The translations under genes and the position numbers were made by a program. Of a DNA stretch of 64,000 nucleotides, positions 7,809-18,513 are shown piece after piece. The notes beneath the pieces were generated by a model. That model was not told the DNA's origin. It searched no databases and saw only the letters and a list, made by a program, of their open reading frames with translations. The stretch's first letter is position 1, and every line of letters begins with the position of its first letter. The stretch is from contig NZ_JBHSBH010000007.1 of the NCBI RefSeq assembly GCF_042650565.1, forward strand, positions 310,001-374,000. The letters run 5' to 3'. The DNA is from Nocardiopsis_B sediminis. GTDB taxonomy: Bacteria; Actinomycetota; Actinomycetes; Streptosporangiales; Streptosporangiaceae.

Positions 7809-9041
7809 ATGGCGAAGATCGTCCTCGACGGCGTCGACAAGGTCTACTCGGGCGGTGTCAAGGCCGTCGACAACCTCAATCTGGAGATCAACGACGGCGA
7901 GTTCATGGTCCTCGTCGGCCCCTCCGGCTGCGGCAAGTCCACCGCTCTGCGGATGATCGCCGGCCTAGAGGAGATCACCGGCGGCGACCTCAAGATCGGT
8001 GAGGAGGTCGTCAACGACCGCCCCCCGAAGGACCGCGACATCGCCATGGTCTTCCAGAACTACGCGCTCTACCCGCACATGACCGTCGAGCAGAACCTCG
8101 CCTTCGGCCTCAAGCTGCGCAAGATCGCCAAGCCCGAGATCGAGAAGCGCGTCAACGACGCCGCCGCCATGCTCGGCCTGGAGCCCTACCTCAAGCGCAA
8201 GCCCGCCGCCCTGTCCGGCGGCCAGCGCCAGCGCGTCGCCATGGGCCGCGCCATCGTCCGCGAACCGCAGGCGTTCCTCATGGACGAGCCGCTGTCCAAC
8301 CTCGACGCCAAGCTGCGCGTCCAGATGCGCGCCTCGCTCAACCAGCTCCACGAGCGCCTGGGCGTCACCACGGTCTACGTCACCCACGACCAGATCGAGG
8401 CCATGACCCTGGGCGACCGCGTCGCGGTGCTGCGCGACGGCCGGCTCCAGCAGGTCGACACCCCCAAGAACCTGTTCGACCACCCGGTCAACCTGTTCGT
8501 CGCCGGGTTCATCGGCTCGCCCGCCATGAACTTCATCAACGCCGAACTCCAGCAGGACGGCCAGGGCGCGGTGCTGAAGTTCGCCGACCACGCCCTGCCG
8601 GTCTCGGCCGAGGCCGTCGATGCCCGCCCCGGTCTGCGCGACCACCTGGGCAAGCAGATCATCCTGGGTATCCGCCCCTCCGACTTCGAGGACGCCGCCC
8701 TGTCCTCGCACAGCGCCGCGACCATGGAGGTCAAGGCCGACGTCACCGAGGAGCTGGGCACCGAGATCAACGTCATCTTCAGTGTCAACGCGCCCCCGGT
8801 GAAGCACGACGACGCCGCCGCGCTGGCCGCCGACGCCGCAGGCGACGGCGAGGACGCCGATGCCGCGCTCCCGCTGTCGGGCGACCGCTCGCTGTTCACC
8901 GCCCGGGTCAACCCGCGCAGCCAGGTCCGGCCCGGCGGCACCATCGAGCTCGCCGTCGACGTCACCCAGCTGCACTACTTCGACAAGGAGAGCGGCCTGG
9001 CCATCGGCCAGCAGCAGCCGGCGGCCGCCGCCTCCGCCTGA
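7809..9041 (+). CDS. msiK: Sugar ABC importer ATP-binding protein, MsiK/UgpC type
   Basis: A 410-residue ATPase of the CUT1 sugar-importer family. Walker A is GPSGCGKST (residues 38-46), the signature is LSGGQRQRVAMGRA, Walker B is AFLMDEPLSNLDAK, followed by the switch His in VYVTHDQIEAMT. The C-terminal MalK-type regulatory region (about 240-410) includes GIRPSDFED and carries an acidic insertion (AGDGEDADAAL). In Streptomyces MsiK serves several sugar importers; the single-gene organisation and the presence of a second ATPase in the adjacent operon fit that shared role (inference). It ends in a terminator shared with the convergent permease operon. Confidence 0.88.
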   Translation: MAKIVLDGVDKVYSGGVKAVDNLNLEINDGEFMVLVGPSGCGKSTALRMIAGLEEITGGDLKIGEEVVNDRPPKDRDIAMVFQNYALYPHMTVEQNLAFGLKLRKIAKPEIEKRVNDAAAMLGLEPYLKRKPAALSGGQRQRVAMGRAIVREPQAFLMDEPLSNLDAKLRVQMRASLNQLHERLGVTTVYVTHDQIEAMTLGDRVAVLRDGRLQQVDTPKNLFDHPVNLFVAGFIGSPAMNFINAELQQDGQGAVLKFADHALPVSAEAVDARPGLRDHLGKQIILGIRPSDFEDAALSSHSAATMEVKADVTEELGTEINVIFSVNAPPVKHDDAAALAADAAGDGEDADAALPLSGDRSLFTARVNPRSQVRPGGTIELAVDVTQLHYFDKESGLAIGQQQPAAAASA

Positions 9042-9061
9042 CCCGGTACCCCGGCACGGCG

Positions 9062-9099
9062 AACGGGCCCGGCCCGCCCAACGGCGGACCGGGCCCGTT
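9062..9099. terminator. Bidirectional terminator between msiK and sugar permease operon
   Basis: Bases 9062-9072 pair perfectly with 9089-9099; a mismatch-interrupted extension continues inward. It sits between convergent stops at 9041 and 9134 and has a short T-run on the plus side. Confidence 0.75.
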
Positions 9100-9133
9100 T
9101 CCGTCGTGTCACCGCACGGCCGGCGGGCGGCGC

Positions 9134-10048
9134 CTACTTCACCGCGCCCGCCATCACGCCCTGGACGAAGTACCGCTGGAACGCGAAGAACACCACCAGC
9201 GGCACCACCATCGACAGGAACGCGCCGGCCGAGATGACGTCGATGTTGGCGCCGAACTGCCGCATCTCGGATTGCAGCGCCTTGGTCATGGGCTGGTTGG
9301 CGGCGTCGGCGAACACCAGCGCCACCAGCAGGTCGTTCCACACCCACAGGAACTGGAAGATCGCCAGCGAGGCGATCGCGGGCCCGCCCAGCGGCAGGAT
9401 CACGCGGCGGAAGATGGTGAACTCCTTGCCGCCGTCCATGCGCGCGGCCTCCAAGAGGTCGCGCGGGATGCCGGCGAAGAAGTTCCGCAGCAGGAAGATC
9501 GCGAACGGCAGCCCGTAGCCGACGTGGAAGAGCACCACCCCGGCGATCGAGCCGTAGATCCCGATCCCGCCGTACATCTGGGCCACGGGCACCAGCGCCA
9601 CCTGGAGCGGCACCACCAGCAGCCCGACCACGACCAGGAACAGCCAGTCGCGCCCGGGGAACTCCAGCCACGCGAACGCGTAGGCCGCCAGCGCCGAGAT
9701 GACCACGATCAGCACGGTCGCCGGCACGGTGATCAGCACCGTGTTGAAGAACGACGACACGAACCCGGCGTTGTCGAGCAGGCCGGCGTAGTTCTCCAGC
9801 GTGATCTGGGAGGGCCGGGCCAGCGCCTCCCACCACCCCGACGCCGCGTTGTCCTGCGGCGAGCGCAGGCTGGAGATGAACAGGCCCAGGGTGGGCACCA
9901 GCCAGAACAGCGCGATGAGGACCAGCACCACCTGGAGTACGCCCGACCCCAGCCGGTTGACGATCCGCGACGCCACCGACCGGTGCGGCGCCCCCTCGGC
10001 TGCATCGGCGACCGGCGCCGGGGCCTCGGCTTCACTAACGGTGGTCAT
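9134..10048 (-). CDS. Sugar ABC transporter permease, MalG/AglG type
   Basis: A 304-residue CUT1-family inner-membrane permease, the last gene of the operon. Six membrane segments are apparent, starting with VLQVVLVLIALFWLVPTLGL. The EAA loop that docks the ATPase is present (LLEAARMDGGKEFTIFRRVILPL). The ATG at 10048 has a good AGGAG upstream and overlaps the stop of the first permease by four bases (ATGA), indicating translational coupling. An Ala/Pro-rich cytoplasmic N-tail of about 30 residues precedes the first helix. Confidence 0.9.
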   Translation of the reverse strand: MTTVSEAEAPAPVADAAEGAPHRSVASRIVNRLGSGVLQVVLVLIALFWLVPTLGLFISSLRSPQDNAASGWWEALARPSQITLENYAGLLDNAGFVSSFFNTVLITVPATVLIVVISALAAYAFAWLEFPGRDWLFLVVVGLLVVPLQVALVPVAQMYGGIGIYGSIAGVVLFHVGYGLPFAIFLLRNFFAGIPRDLLEAARMDGGKEFTIFRRVILPLGGPAIASLAIFQFLWVWNDLLVALVFADAANQPMTKALQSEMRQFGANIDVISAGAFLSMVVPLVVFFAFQRYFVQGVMAGAVK

Positions 10049-11427
10049 TTGTTCTCCTGGCGGAACCGTCGGATCTGGAAGATCATCGCGGGAACGACCA
10101 GCACCAGCAGGAAGACCGCGAGGGCGCTGCCCAGGCCTTGGTCGTTGCCGCCGCCGAAGGAGACCCGCCACATCTCCACGGCCAGCACGTTGGCGTCGCG
10201 CTGGACCGATCCGGGGGCGATGATGAACACCAGGTCGAAGATCTTCAGGACGTAGATCATCAGGGTGATGAACACGACCATGAGCACCGGCGACAGCAGC
10301 GGGACGGTCACCCGGCGGAAGACCTGCCACTCCGTTGCGCCGTCGACCCGGGCGGCCTCCAGGGCGTCGCGCGGGATCGCCGACAGCCCGGCCGCGATGA
10401 GCACCATCGCGAACCCGGCCCACACCCACAGGTAGGCGCCGATGATGGCGGGGGTGATGAGGGTCGGGCCCAGCCACGTGACGCCGTTGTAGGGCTCGGT
10501 GAAGTTCGCCGGGGACAGCCGGAGCGTGTAGGAGCCCTCGGCCAGGCCGTCGAACGCGAACCGGCCGTCGGGGTCGGTGAGGGTCGTGCCGGCGACCTGG
10601 CCGCCGCTGATGGCCTGGACCTCCATGGCCGGCAGGCCCATCTCCGACGTGTCGATCACGCCCTCTTCGCCCCCGCCGCCGCGGGTGAAGTCCAGCCACA
10701 CGGTCCCGGTGACGGCGCCGTCGGCGGGCTCGGCCGCAACGGCGCGCTCAGTGCCGCCGGGCAGATCGTCGGCCTGCACGCCCACCAGCGGGATGAGCGC
10801 GCTCTCGCCGGTGGCGACCTCTTCGCCCAGCTCGAACCCGCCGCCGTCGGCGGCGGTCACCGGGGACTCGGGCCGGGGCCGCGCATCGGGGAAGGCGGCC
10901 GACGGCGAGATCGTGTCCTGCACGGTCGTGATGACCGCGTTGGCCAGTCCGCGATCGGGGTCCTGCTCATAGACCAGGCGGAAGATCACGCCCGAGGCCA
11001 GGAACGAGATCGCCATCGGCATGAAGACGATCAGCTTGAACGCCGTGGCCCAGCGGATGCGCTCCGTGAGGACGGCGAACAGCAGCCCGGCCACCGTCAC
11101 CACGATGGGCGCGACCACCACCCAGATGACGTTGTTGCGCAGCGCCACGAACGTCGAGGGGGTGGAGAACAGGTCGACGTAGTTCTGGAGGCCGACGAAC
11201 TCCAGGCCGGCGGCGTCCCAGAGGCTGCGGTAGATGGAGAACAGGATCGGGTACAGCATGTACGCGCCCAGGAACAGCAGGGCGGGTAGCAGGAACACCA
11301 GCGCCAGCCACGAGGGCGGGCCGAGACGGCCCGACCCCGTGGCAGCGGCGGCGTCCCCGGGTCCGGCCGGATCGGGGGTGCCGCTGAGCGGCACCGCCTC
11401 CGGCTCACCGGTGGTCGCCATGGACAT
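10045..11427 (-). CDS. Sugar ABC transporter permease, MalF/AglF type, with inserted beta-sandwich domain
   Basis: A 460-residue permease, about 150 residues longer than usual CUT1 permeases. Membrane segments are visible at about 40-65, 100-120 and 130-152, then again from about 325 on. The EAA loop (DALEAARVDGATEWQVFRR) is near 354-372. Between the third segment and the rest lies a soluble insert of about 170 residues. Its distal part (about 238-310: TGTVWLDF, TLTDPDGRFAFDGLAEGSYTLRL) has the look of a carboxypeptidase-regulatory-like or SdrD-B-like beta-sandwich. The position is comparable to the large periplasmic P2 loop of E. coli MalF, which contacts the binding protein, so a docking role is a reasonable inference. 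Confidence 0.88.
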   Translation of the reverse strand: MSMATTGEPEAVPLSGTPDPAGPGDAAAATGSGRLGPPSWLALVFLLPALLFLGAYMLYPILFSIYRSLWDAAGLEFVGLQNYVDLFSTPSTFVALRNNVIWVVVAPIVVTVAGLLFAVLTERIRWATAFKLIVFMPMAISFLASGVIFRLVYEQDPDRGLANAVITTVQDTISPSAAFPDARPRPESPVTAADGGGFELGEEVATGESALIPLVGVQADDLPGGTERAVAAEPADGAVTGTVWLDFTRGGGGEEGVIDTSEMGLPAMEVQAISGGQVAGTTLTDPDGRFAFDGLAEGSYTLRLSPANFTEPYNGVTWLGPTLITPAIIGAYLWVWAGFAMVLIAAGLSAIPRDALEAARVDGATEWQVFRRVTVPLLSPVLMVVFITLMIYVLKIFDLVFIIAPGSVQRDANVLAVEMWRVSFGGGNDQGLGSALAVFLLVLVVPAMIFQIRRFRQENK

Positions 11428-11435
11428 CCACTCTT

Positions 11436-12735
11436 CTAGGAATCCGCGTCCGATGCCGCGTTCTCCAGCTCCTCCGCTGCGGCTTCAGGGTCGGAGGAGT
11501 CGCGCAGGTAGTCCTGGAGGATCGACCACATGCCCCGGCCCTCGGTGGCACCGAACCCGCTGGGCACCTGGTCGGAGAGGTCGTAGCGCACGGAGTCGCC
11601 GGCGTCCAGGACGGTCTGGGCGAGCTGCTGGGTGAACTCGTCCTCGTAGGCGTCGGTGGTGACCGCGGAGTTGGCCGACAGGTAGCCGCCCAGTCCGGCC
11701 CAGGTGGTCTGGGCCTCGGAGGAGGCCAGGTAGGCGAGCAGCTCCTGCACGCCCTCGCCCTCGCTCATCCCGACGGCGATGTCGCCGCCGACCACCAGGG
11801 GCGGCTCGTCGCCCACCGCGGGGAAGGGGAAGGCCACGGCGTCGTCGCCGACGGTCGCGCCCGCCTCTTCGGCGCTGGCGGCGGCGAAGTCGCCCTCGAA
11901 GACCATGGCCGCGTTCTGCTGGCCGTAGACGTCGGTGACGCAGGTGGGGAAGTCGGTCTGCACCCCGCCGTCACTGCCGCCGTTGATCAGGGACTCCTCG
12001 CCCCAGACCTCGGCCAGGATCTCCAGCGTCTCGACGACGGAGTCGTCGGTCCAGGGGATCTCGTGCGCGGCCAGCTGGTCGTACTGCTCCGGGCCAGCGT
12101 GGGAGAGGTAGACGTTCTCGAACCAGTCGGTGAGGGTCCAGCCCGAGGCGCCGCACATGGCGAAGGGGGTGATGCCGGCGTCGGAGAGGGTGGTCGCCGT
12201 GGTGCCGGTCAGGTCGTCCCAGGTGGCGGGGGGCTCGACCCCGGCGTCGGAGAACGCGTCGGGGCGGTACCAGATGATCGACTTGTGGGCGGCCTTCAGC
12301 ATGATGCCGTAGGCCTCGCCGTCGACCGACCCCAGGTCGCGCCAGTAGTCGGTGTAGTCCTCCTCCAGCACCGTCGCGGCGTCGCCCTCCAGGGGCACCA
12401 GCGCGCCCTGCTCGGCGTACTCGGCGACCAGGCCGGGCTGGGGCAGGATCGCGATGTCCGGCGGCTCGTTCGCCTCCAGCTTGGGGCCGAGGTAGGCGCC
12501 GGTGTCCTCGCCGGTGGACTCGTAGGAGACGGTGGCGCCGGTCTCCTGCTCGAACCCGGCCAGGACCTCTTCGAAGTTCTGCTGCTCGACACCGGTCCAC
12601 TTGGCGGCGACCAGCAGTTCGACACCGCTCAGCTCGCCTCCGCCGCCGCCCGGCCCGGCACCGGGGCTGCACGCGGTGGCGAGCAGCGCTCCGGCGGCGG
12701 CGACGGCCATCGCGCCGCGCGCTCTTCGCGGGTTG

Positions 12736-12743
<8 letters not shown>
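11436..12743 (-). CDS. Sugar ABC transporter substrate-binding lipoprotein (AglE-like)
   Basis: A 435-residue extracellular solute-binding protein anchored as a lipoprotein: the signal peptide ends in the lipobox LLATAC with Cys25. The mature part follows the CUT1 binding-protein pattern (ATVSYESTGED, PPDIAILPQPG, SIIWYRPDAF, WDDLTGTTATTL). The opening (VAAKWTGVEQQNFEEVLAGF) most resembles alpha-glucoside binding proteins of the AglE type, but the ligand is not certain. It lies between the ATPase gene, whose end it overlaps by 8 bases, and the permease genes, 8 bases away. Confidence 0.88.
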
Positions 12744-13971
<1,228 letters not shown>

Positions 13972-14029
13972 GATCCGCCTCCACCGGCTCCATTGCCGGG
14001 CACCCTGCCCGTTTCCACTCATAACATCT

Positions 14030-14057
14030 GTGGTGCACGCCACGTGGCATGCACCAC
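14030..14057. promoter_or_regulatory. 28-bp near-perfect palindrome upstream of sugar ABC operon
   Basis: Reading GTGGTGCACGCCACG then TGGCATGCACCAC, 13 of 14 positions are self-complementary. It lies 58 bases upstream of the GTG start at 13971, in an AT-richer patch. This is the expected place for an operator of a LacI- or GntR-type sugar repressor; no regulator gene is adjacent. Confidence 0.6.
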
Positions 14058-14203
14058 TCTTCGCATGCACATTTCGTATCAGCGAATGTTGCGAGGCGAC
14101 AGATACCGCGGGGTCCTGTTATGAACTCGTATCCGCTAAACGGCCTGCGACGTCGGCTTTTCCGCGGTTTGCCCGGGGTATGGTAGTGGAGCCCCAGCCG
14201 CTC

Positions 14204-14239
14204 TCAGGTCGCCTCTCAGGTCGCCTCTCAGGTCGCCTC
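14204..14239 (-). repeat. Three exact tandem copies of a 12-bp unit across a stop codon
   Basis: The unit GAGGCGACCTGA (minus strand) occurs three times in a row (14228-14239, 14216-14227, 14204-14215). The first copy ends the acyl-CoA dehydrogenase gene, so the frame reads Glu-Ala-Thr-stop three times. Confidence 0.95.
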
Positions 14240-15400
14240 CCGGTCCGCCGGAACGGCACCGCGGGCCAGGGCGCGGGCGATCACCACGCGCTGGATCTGG
14301 TTGGTGCCCTCGACGATCTGCAACACCTTCGCCTCGCGCATCAGCCGTTCGGCGGGGAAGTCGCGGGTGTAGCCGTTGCCGCCGAGGACCTGCACGGCGT
14401 CGGTGGTGACCTTCATGGCGGTGTCGGTGGCATAGAGCTTGGCCATGGCGGCCTGCGTGGCGAAGGGCCGCCCGGAGTCGCGCAGCCGCGCGGCGGAGAG
14501 ATAGAGTTCGCGGGCCGCGGCCACGGCGGTGGCCATGTCGGCGAGCAGGAAGCCGATGCCCTGGAAGTCGCCGATCGGCGTGGCGAACTGCGTCCGTTCA
14601 CGGGAGTAGGCAACGGCCACATCGAGCGCTGCCTGCGCAACGCCCACTGCGCACGCGGCGATCCCCAGGCGCCCGGAGTCGAGCGCGGCCAGCGCGATGG
14701 GAAAGCCCTGGTCCTCGGCCCCGATGCGCGCGCCGGCCCGCACGCCGGAGAAGCGCACGACCGCCGTGGGCGAGGCCGCCATCCCCATCTTCCGCTCGGG
14801 CGGATCGGCGCTGATCCCCTCGGCCGAGGCGGGCACGTGGAAGCAGCCGATCCCGCGGCCGCCGGAGCCGGGGCCGCCGGTGCGGGCGAAGACGGTGTAG
14901 AAGTCGGCGGCGCCGCCGTGGGTGATCCACGACTTGGCGCCGTCGATGAGGTGGCCGCTGCCATCGGGGCGGGCGGTGGTCGACAGGGCGGCGGCGTCGG
15001 AGCCCGAGTGGGCCTCGGAGAGGCAGTAGGCGCCCAGGAGCTCGCCGCCGAGCAGGGCGGGCAGGTATTCGGCTCGCTGGTCGTCGTCGCCGTAGTGCGC
15101 GAGCGGGAAGCAGGCGAGCGTGTGCACGCTCACCCCCAGCCCCACGGCCAGCCAGGCGCCGGCCAGCTCCTCGACGACCTGGAGGTAGACCTCGTAGGGC
15201 TGGCCACCGCCGCCGTGGTCGACGGGGTAGGGCAGGCCGAGCAGGCCAGAGCGCCCGAGCAGGGTGAACAGGTCGCGCGGGAAGCGGGCGGCCTCCTCGT
15301 CGGCGGCGGCGCGGGGCGCCAGCTCCTTGGCGGCGATGTCGCCGGCCAGGCCGAGCAGTTCGGCGGCTTCATCGGTGGGAAGAGTGCGCTCTACGGCCAT
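14228..15400 (-). CDS. Acyl-CoA dehydrogenase
   Basis: A 390-residue FAD-dependent acyl-CoA dehydrogenase of full family length. Typical elements are the FAD/substrate motif YCLSEAHSGSDAAAL, KSWITHGGAADFYTVFART, the RTQFATPIGDFQGI segment, and the C-terminal motif QVLGGNGYTRDFPAERLMREAK with the catalytic Glu expected in IVEGTNQIQ. It would catalyse alpha,beta-dehydrogenation of an acyl-CoA thioester; chain length cannot be told. The ATG at 15400 has AAGGGG upstream. It stands alone. The stop lies in a 12-bp tandem repeat with two further in-frame stops. Confidence 0.93.
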   Translation of the reverse strand: MAVERTLPTDEAAELLGLAGDIAAKELAPRAAADEEAARFPRDLFTLLGRSGLLGLPYPVDHGGGGQPYEVYLQVVEELAGAWLAVGLGVSVHTLACFPLAHYGDDDQRAEYLPALLGGELLGAYCLSEAHSGSDAAALSTTARPDGSGHLIDGAKSWITHGGAADFYTVFARTGGPGSGGRGIGCFHVPASAEGISADPPERKMGMAASPTAVVRFSGVRAGARIGAEDQGFPIALAALDSGRLGIAACAVGVAQAALDVAVAYSRERTQFATPIGDFQGIGFLLADMATAVAAARELYLSAARLRDSGRPFATQAAMAKLYATDTAMKVTTDAVQVLGGNGYTRDFPAERLMREAKVLQIVEGTNQIQRVVIARALARGAVPADREAT

Positions 15401-15598
15401 GCCATCCCCTTCACGCCATGGACGCCGGATTTAGTAGGTCGTCCACATACATGGTGACGCACGGCACCCTACCGGACCCGCCGGACACACACCCCCACCG
15501 CCGTCCATGCCTGGGCGACACGCAGGAACCCGTGTACTCAGGTGAATCCGGCACCGCACCGGAAACACGGACCGCTCCGCCCCCACGACATCCCCGCT

Positions 15599-15633
15599 GC
15601 GCCTGTGGCCGCCCTGGGGACGGCCACAGGCGC
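15599..15633. terminator. Hairpin downstream of helY
   Basis: A 13-bp perfect stem (15599-15611 with 15621-15633) lies 28 bases after the helicase stop on the minus strand, before the acyl-CoA dehydrogenase promoter region. Confidence 0.7.
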
Positions 15634-15660
15634 GGCGGCACCGGCCGCCGGAGACGGGCG

Positions 15661-18513
15661 TCAGGCCACCGACGTGTAGGCGACCACGCCCCGGCGGATG
15701 AGGTCGACCGACTTGCGCGCCGTGGGGCGCACCCGGGAGTCCCCGGGTGCGGCGTCGGCGATCTGGCCGAGCATGTCGATCAGCTGCTTGGCGGTGCGCA
15801 CGAAGTCGCCCGCGGGCAGCTCGGCCTCCAGCAGGATGCGGTCGAGCCGGTCGCCGCGCGCCCAGCGGTAGGCCAGCCACACGAACCCCAGATCGGGGCG
15901 GCGCAGGAAGGACACCTGGTGGTCGCGCTCCACCTCGCCCAGCTCACCCCACAGCCGCTCCATCTCCACCAGGGTGTCGCCGATCGGCCCCTCGGGCACG
16001 CGCGGGAAGGCGTCGTCGGAGCGCCGCGACTCGTACACCAGCGACGCCGCGCACGCCGCCAGCTCCACCGGCCCCAGCCCCTCCCACAGGCCGCGGCGCA
16101 GGCACTCGGCGACCAGCAGGTCCAGCTCGGAGTAGACCTTGGCGAGCCGTCGGCCCTCGTCGGTCACGGTGTCGCCGTCCAGGTACTCCAGGTCCTGGAG
16201 CACCCCGCAGACCCGGTCGAAGGTGCGCGCGATGACGTGGGAGCGCCCCTCGACCCGGCGGCGCAGCCCCTCGGTCTCCTTGGCCAGCCGGAAGTAGCGC
16301 TCGGCCCAGCGCGCGTGGTCCTCGCGGTCGGGGCAGCCGTGGCAGGGGTGGGCGCGCAGCTCGCGGCGGACACTGCGGATCTCGGGGTCCTCGCCGTCGC
16401 CGCCCCCGCCCCGGCGGTCCGAGCGCGGGGCCTCGCCGCCGGTCTCCTGCAACTTGTTGTGCAGCGACGACGCCAGGTCCCGCCGCGACTGCGCGGAACG
16501 CGCCGAGAAGTTCTTGGGGATGCGCAGCCGCCCAGCGGGCTCCACCGGCACCGGGAAGTCGGCGGCGTTGACCCGCTTGACCTGCCGCGAGGCGGTCAGC
16601 ACCAGCGGCGCCGGGACGTCGCCGCGCACTCCCGGCTCCAGCACCACCGCGAACCCGGTGTGGCGCCCGGAGGGCACCCGGATGATGTCGCCGGGGCGCA
16701 GCCGCTCCAGGCTGCGCACGGCTTCGTCGCGGCGGCGCGCACTGCGCCCCTTGGACGCCTGGGCCTCCAGGTCGCTCAGCCGCCGCCGCAGCCCCGCGTA
16801 CTCCATGAAGTCGCCCATGTGGCACTGGGCAGCCTCAGCGTAGCCCTCCAGGGCCTCCTCGTGCTTGCGCAGCTGGCGTACCAGCCCCACCACCGCACGG
16901 TCGGCCTGGAACTGGGCGAAGGACGACTCCAACATGTTCCGGCTGCGCTCGCGGCCCACCTGGCCCACGAGGTTGACCGCCATGTTGTAGGACGGCTGGA
17001 AGCTGGAGTTCAACGGGTAGGTCCGGGTGCTGGCCAGGCCCGCGACCGCCTGCGGGTCGGTGCCGGGCTGCCAGATCACCACCGCGTGGCCCTCGACGTC
17101 GATGCCGCGCCGCCCGGCCCGCCCCGTGAGCTGGGTGTACTCGCCCGGGGTAAGGGCGGCGTGGGTCTCGCCGTTCCACTTGTCGAGCTTCTCGATCACC
17201 ACGCTGCGCGCGGGCATGTTGATGCCCAGCGCCAGGGTCTCGGTGGCGAAGACCGCGCGGATCAGCCCGCGCGAGAACAGGGTCTCGACGACCTCCTTGA
17301 ACGCCGGCAGCAGCCCGGCGTGGTGGGCGGCCACGCCCCGCTCCAGGGCGCGCAGCCACTCGTGGTAGCCCAGGACGGCGAGGTCGGCCGGCGGGATGTC
17401 GGCGCACTGCCGCTCGGCGTAGGCGCGGATCTCGTCGGCCTCGGGGTCGGTGGTCAGCACCAGCCCCGCCTGCACGCACTGGCGCACGGCGTCGTCGCAG
17501 CCCGCCCGGCTGAAGATGAAGGTGATCGCGGGCAGCAGGCCCTCGCGGTCCAGCTCGTCGATGATCTGCACCCGGCTGGGCGGGGCGAACTTGGAGCGGG
17601 GGCGCGGGGCGCTGCGCGACCGGGTCTGGGGGTGGCGGCGCCGGTGCGCGAGCTGGGTGACGCGGTCGTCCTCCTGGGCCAGGCGGATCAGCCGCGGGTT
17701 GACCTGGAGCCGCTCGCCGCTGACGACCATCTCCACCGGCTTGGTGCCGTCGCGGCCCTCGCGGCGGTCGCGCTTGCGCGACCGCTTGCCGCCCCGCCCC
17801 TCGCCCTCCTCGGCGCCCTCGGCCGGCTCCTCCACGGCGACGAAGAGGTCGTGCAGCCGCTTGCCCGCCATCACGTGCTGCCACAGCGGCACCGGGCGGG
17901 TCTCGTCGACGATGACCGCGGTGTCGCCGCGGACCTGCTGCAACCAGTCGCCGAACTCCTCGGCGTTGCTGACGGTGGCCGAGAGCGCGACCATGCGCAC
18001 CGACTCGGGAAGGTGGATGATCACCTCCTCCCACACCGCCCCGCGGAACCGGTCGGCGAGGTAGTGCACCTCGTCCATCACCACATAGGCCAGGCCCGCG
18101 AGGGTGTGCGAGGACGCGTACAGCATGTTCCGCAGCACCTCGGTGGTCATCACCACCACGGGCGCCTCGCCGTTGACGCTGTTGTCGCCGGTGAGCAGGC
18201 CGACCTTCTCGGCGCCGTAGCGGCGGACGAGGTCGGTGTACTTCTGGTTGGACAGCGCCTTGATGGGGGTGGTGTAAAAGCATTTGGCACCGCCGCGCAG
18301 GGCGAGGTGCACCGCGAACTCCCCCACCACGGTCTTGCCCGACCCCGTGGGGGCCGCCACCAGCACACCGTCACCCGACTCCAGCGCCTTGCAGGCGCGG
18401 ATCTGGAAGGGGTCGAACTCGAAGCCGTAGAGGCCCTGGAACTCCTCGATCGTCGCGCTGGACTCGGCCTGGCGCCGGCGGAACTCGGCGTAGCGGGCGG
18501 CGTGCGTACTCAT
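15661..18513 (-). CDS. helY: Ski2-like DEAD/DEAH-box RNA helicase HelY
   Basis: A 950-residue superfamily 2 helicase of the actinobacterial HelY family. Motif I is APTGSGKT, motif II VMDEVHY (DEVH box), motif III ALSATVSN, motif IV region ITFIFSRAGCD, motif V ATETLALGINMPA, motif VI QLTGRAGRRGID. The C-terminal DSHCT-type region ends GVVAYTSVA. Between the two RecA-like lobes there is a very basic, acid-flanked linker (EGRGGKRSRKRDRREGRD and a later Arg-rich patch), probably flexible and nucleic-acid binding. The ATG at 18513 begins MSTHAARYAEF as in homologues; an upstream ATG at 18552 is less likely. It sits next to the tat genes as in Mycobacterium. Confidence 0.93.
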   Translation of the reverse strand: MSTHAARYAEFRRRQAESSATIEEFQGLYGFEFDPFQIRACKALESGDGVLVAAPTGSGKTVVGEFAVHLALRGGAKCFYTTPIKALSNQKYTDLVRRYGAEKVGLLTGDNSVNGEAPVVVMTTEVLRNMLYASSHTLAGLAYVVMDEVHYLADRFRGAVWEEVIIHLPESVRMVALSATVSNAEEFGDWLQQVRGDTAVIVDETRPVPLWQHVMAGKRLHDLFVAVEEPAEGAEEGEGRGGKRSRKRDRREGRDGTKPVEMVVSGERLQVNPRLIRLAQEDDRVTQLAHRRRHPQTRSRSAPRPRSKFAPPSRVQIIDELDREGLLPAITFIFSRAGCDDAVRQCVQAGLVLTTDPEADEIRAYAERQCADIPPADLAVLGYHEWLRALERGVAAHHAGLLPAFKEVVETLFSRGLIRAVFATETLALGINMPARSVVIEKLDKWNGETHAALTPGEYTQLTGRAGRRGIDVEGHAVVIWQPGTDPQAVAGLASTRTYPLNSSFQPSYNMAVNLVGQVGRERSRNMLESSFAQFQADRAVVGLVRQLRKHEEALEGYAEAAQCHMGDFMEYAGLRRRLSDLEAQASKGRSARRRDEAVRSLERLRPGDIIRVPSGRHTGFAVVLEPGVRGDVPAPLVLTASRQVKRVNAADFPVPVEPAGRLRIPKNFSARSAQSRRDLASSLHNKLQETGGEAPRSDRRGGGGDGEDPEIRSVRRELRAHPCHGCPDREDHARWAERYFRLAKETEGLRRRVEGRSHVIARTFDRVCGVLQDLEYLDGDTVTDEGRRLAKVYSELDLLVAECLRRGLWEGLGPVELAACAASLVYESRRSDDAFPRVPEGPIGDTLVEMERLWGELGEVERDHQVSFLRRPDLGFVWLAYRWARGDRLDRILLEAELPAGDFVRTAKQLIDMLGQIADAAPGDSRVRPTARKSVDLIRRGVVAYTSVA

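Noticed and set aside
7448..7840. A 130-codon minus-strand frame upstream of msiK
   Set aside because: It overlaps the msiK start region, has no family resemblance and no ribosome site; it is more likely leader sequence.
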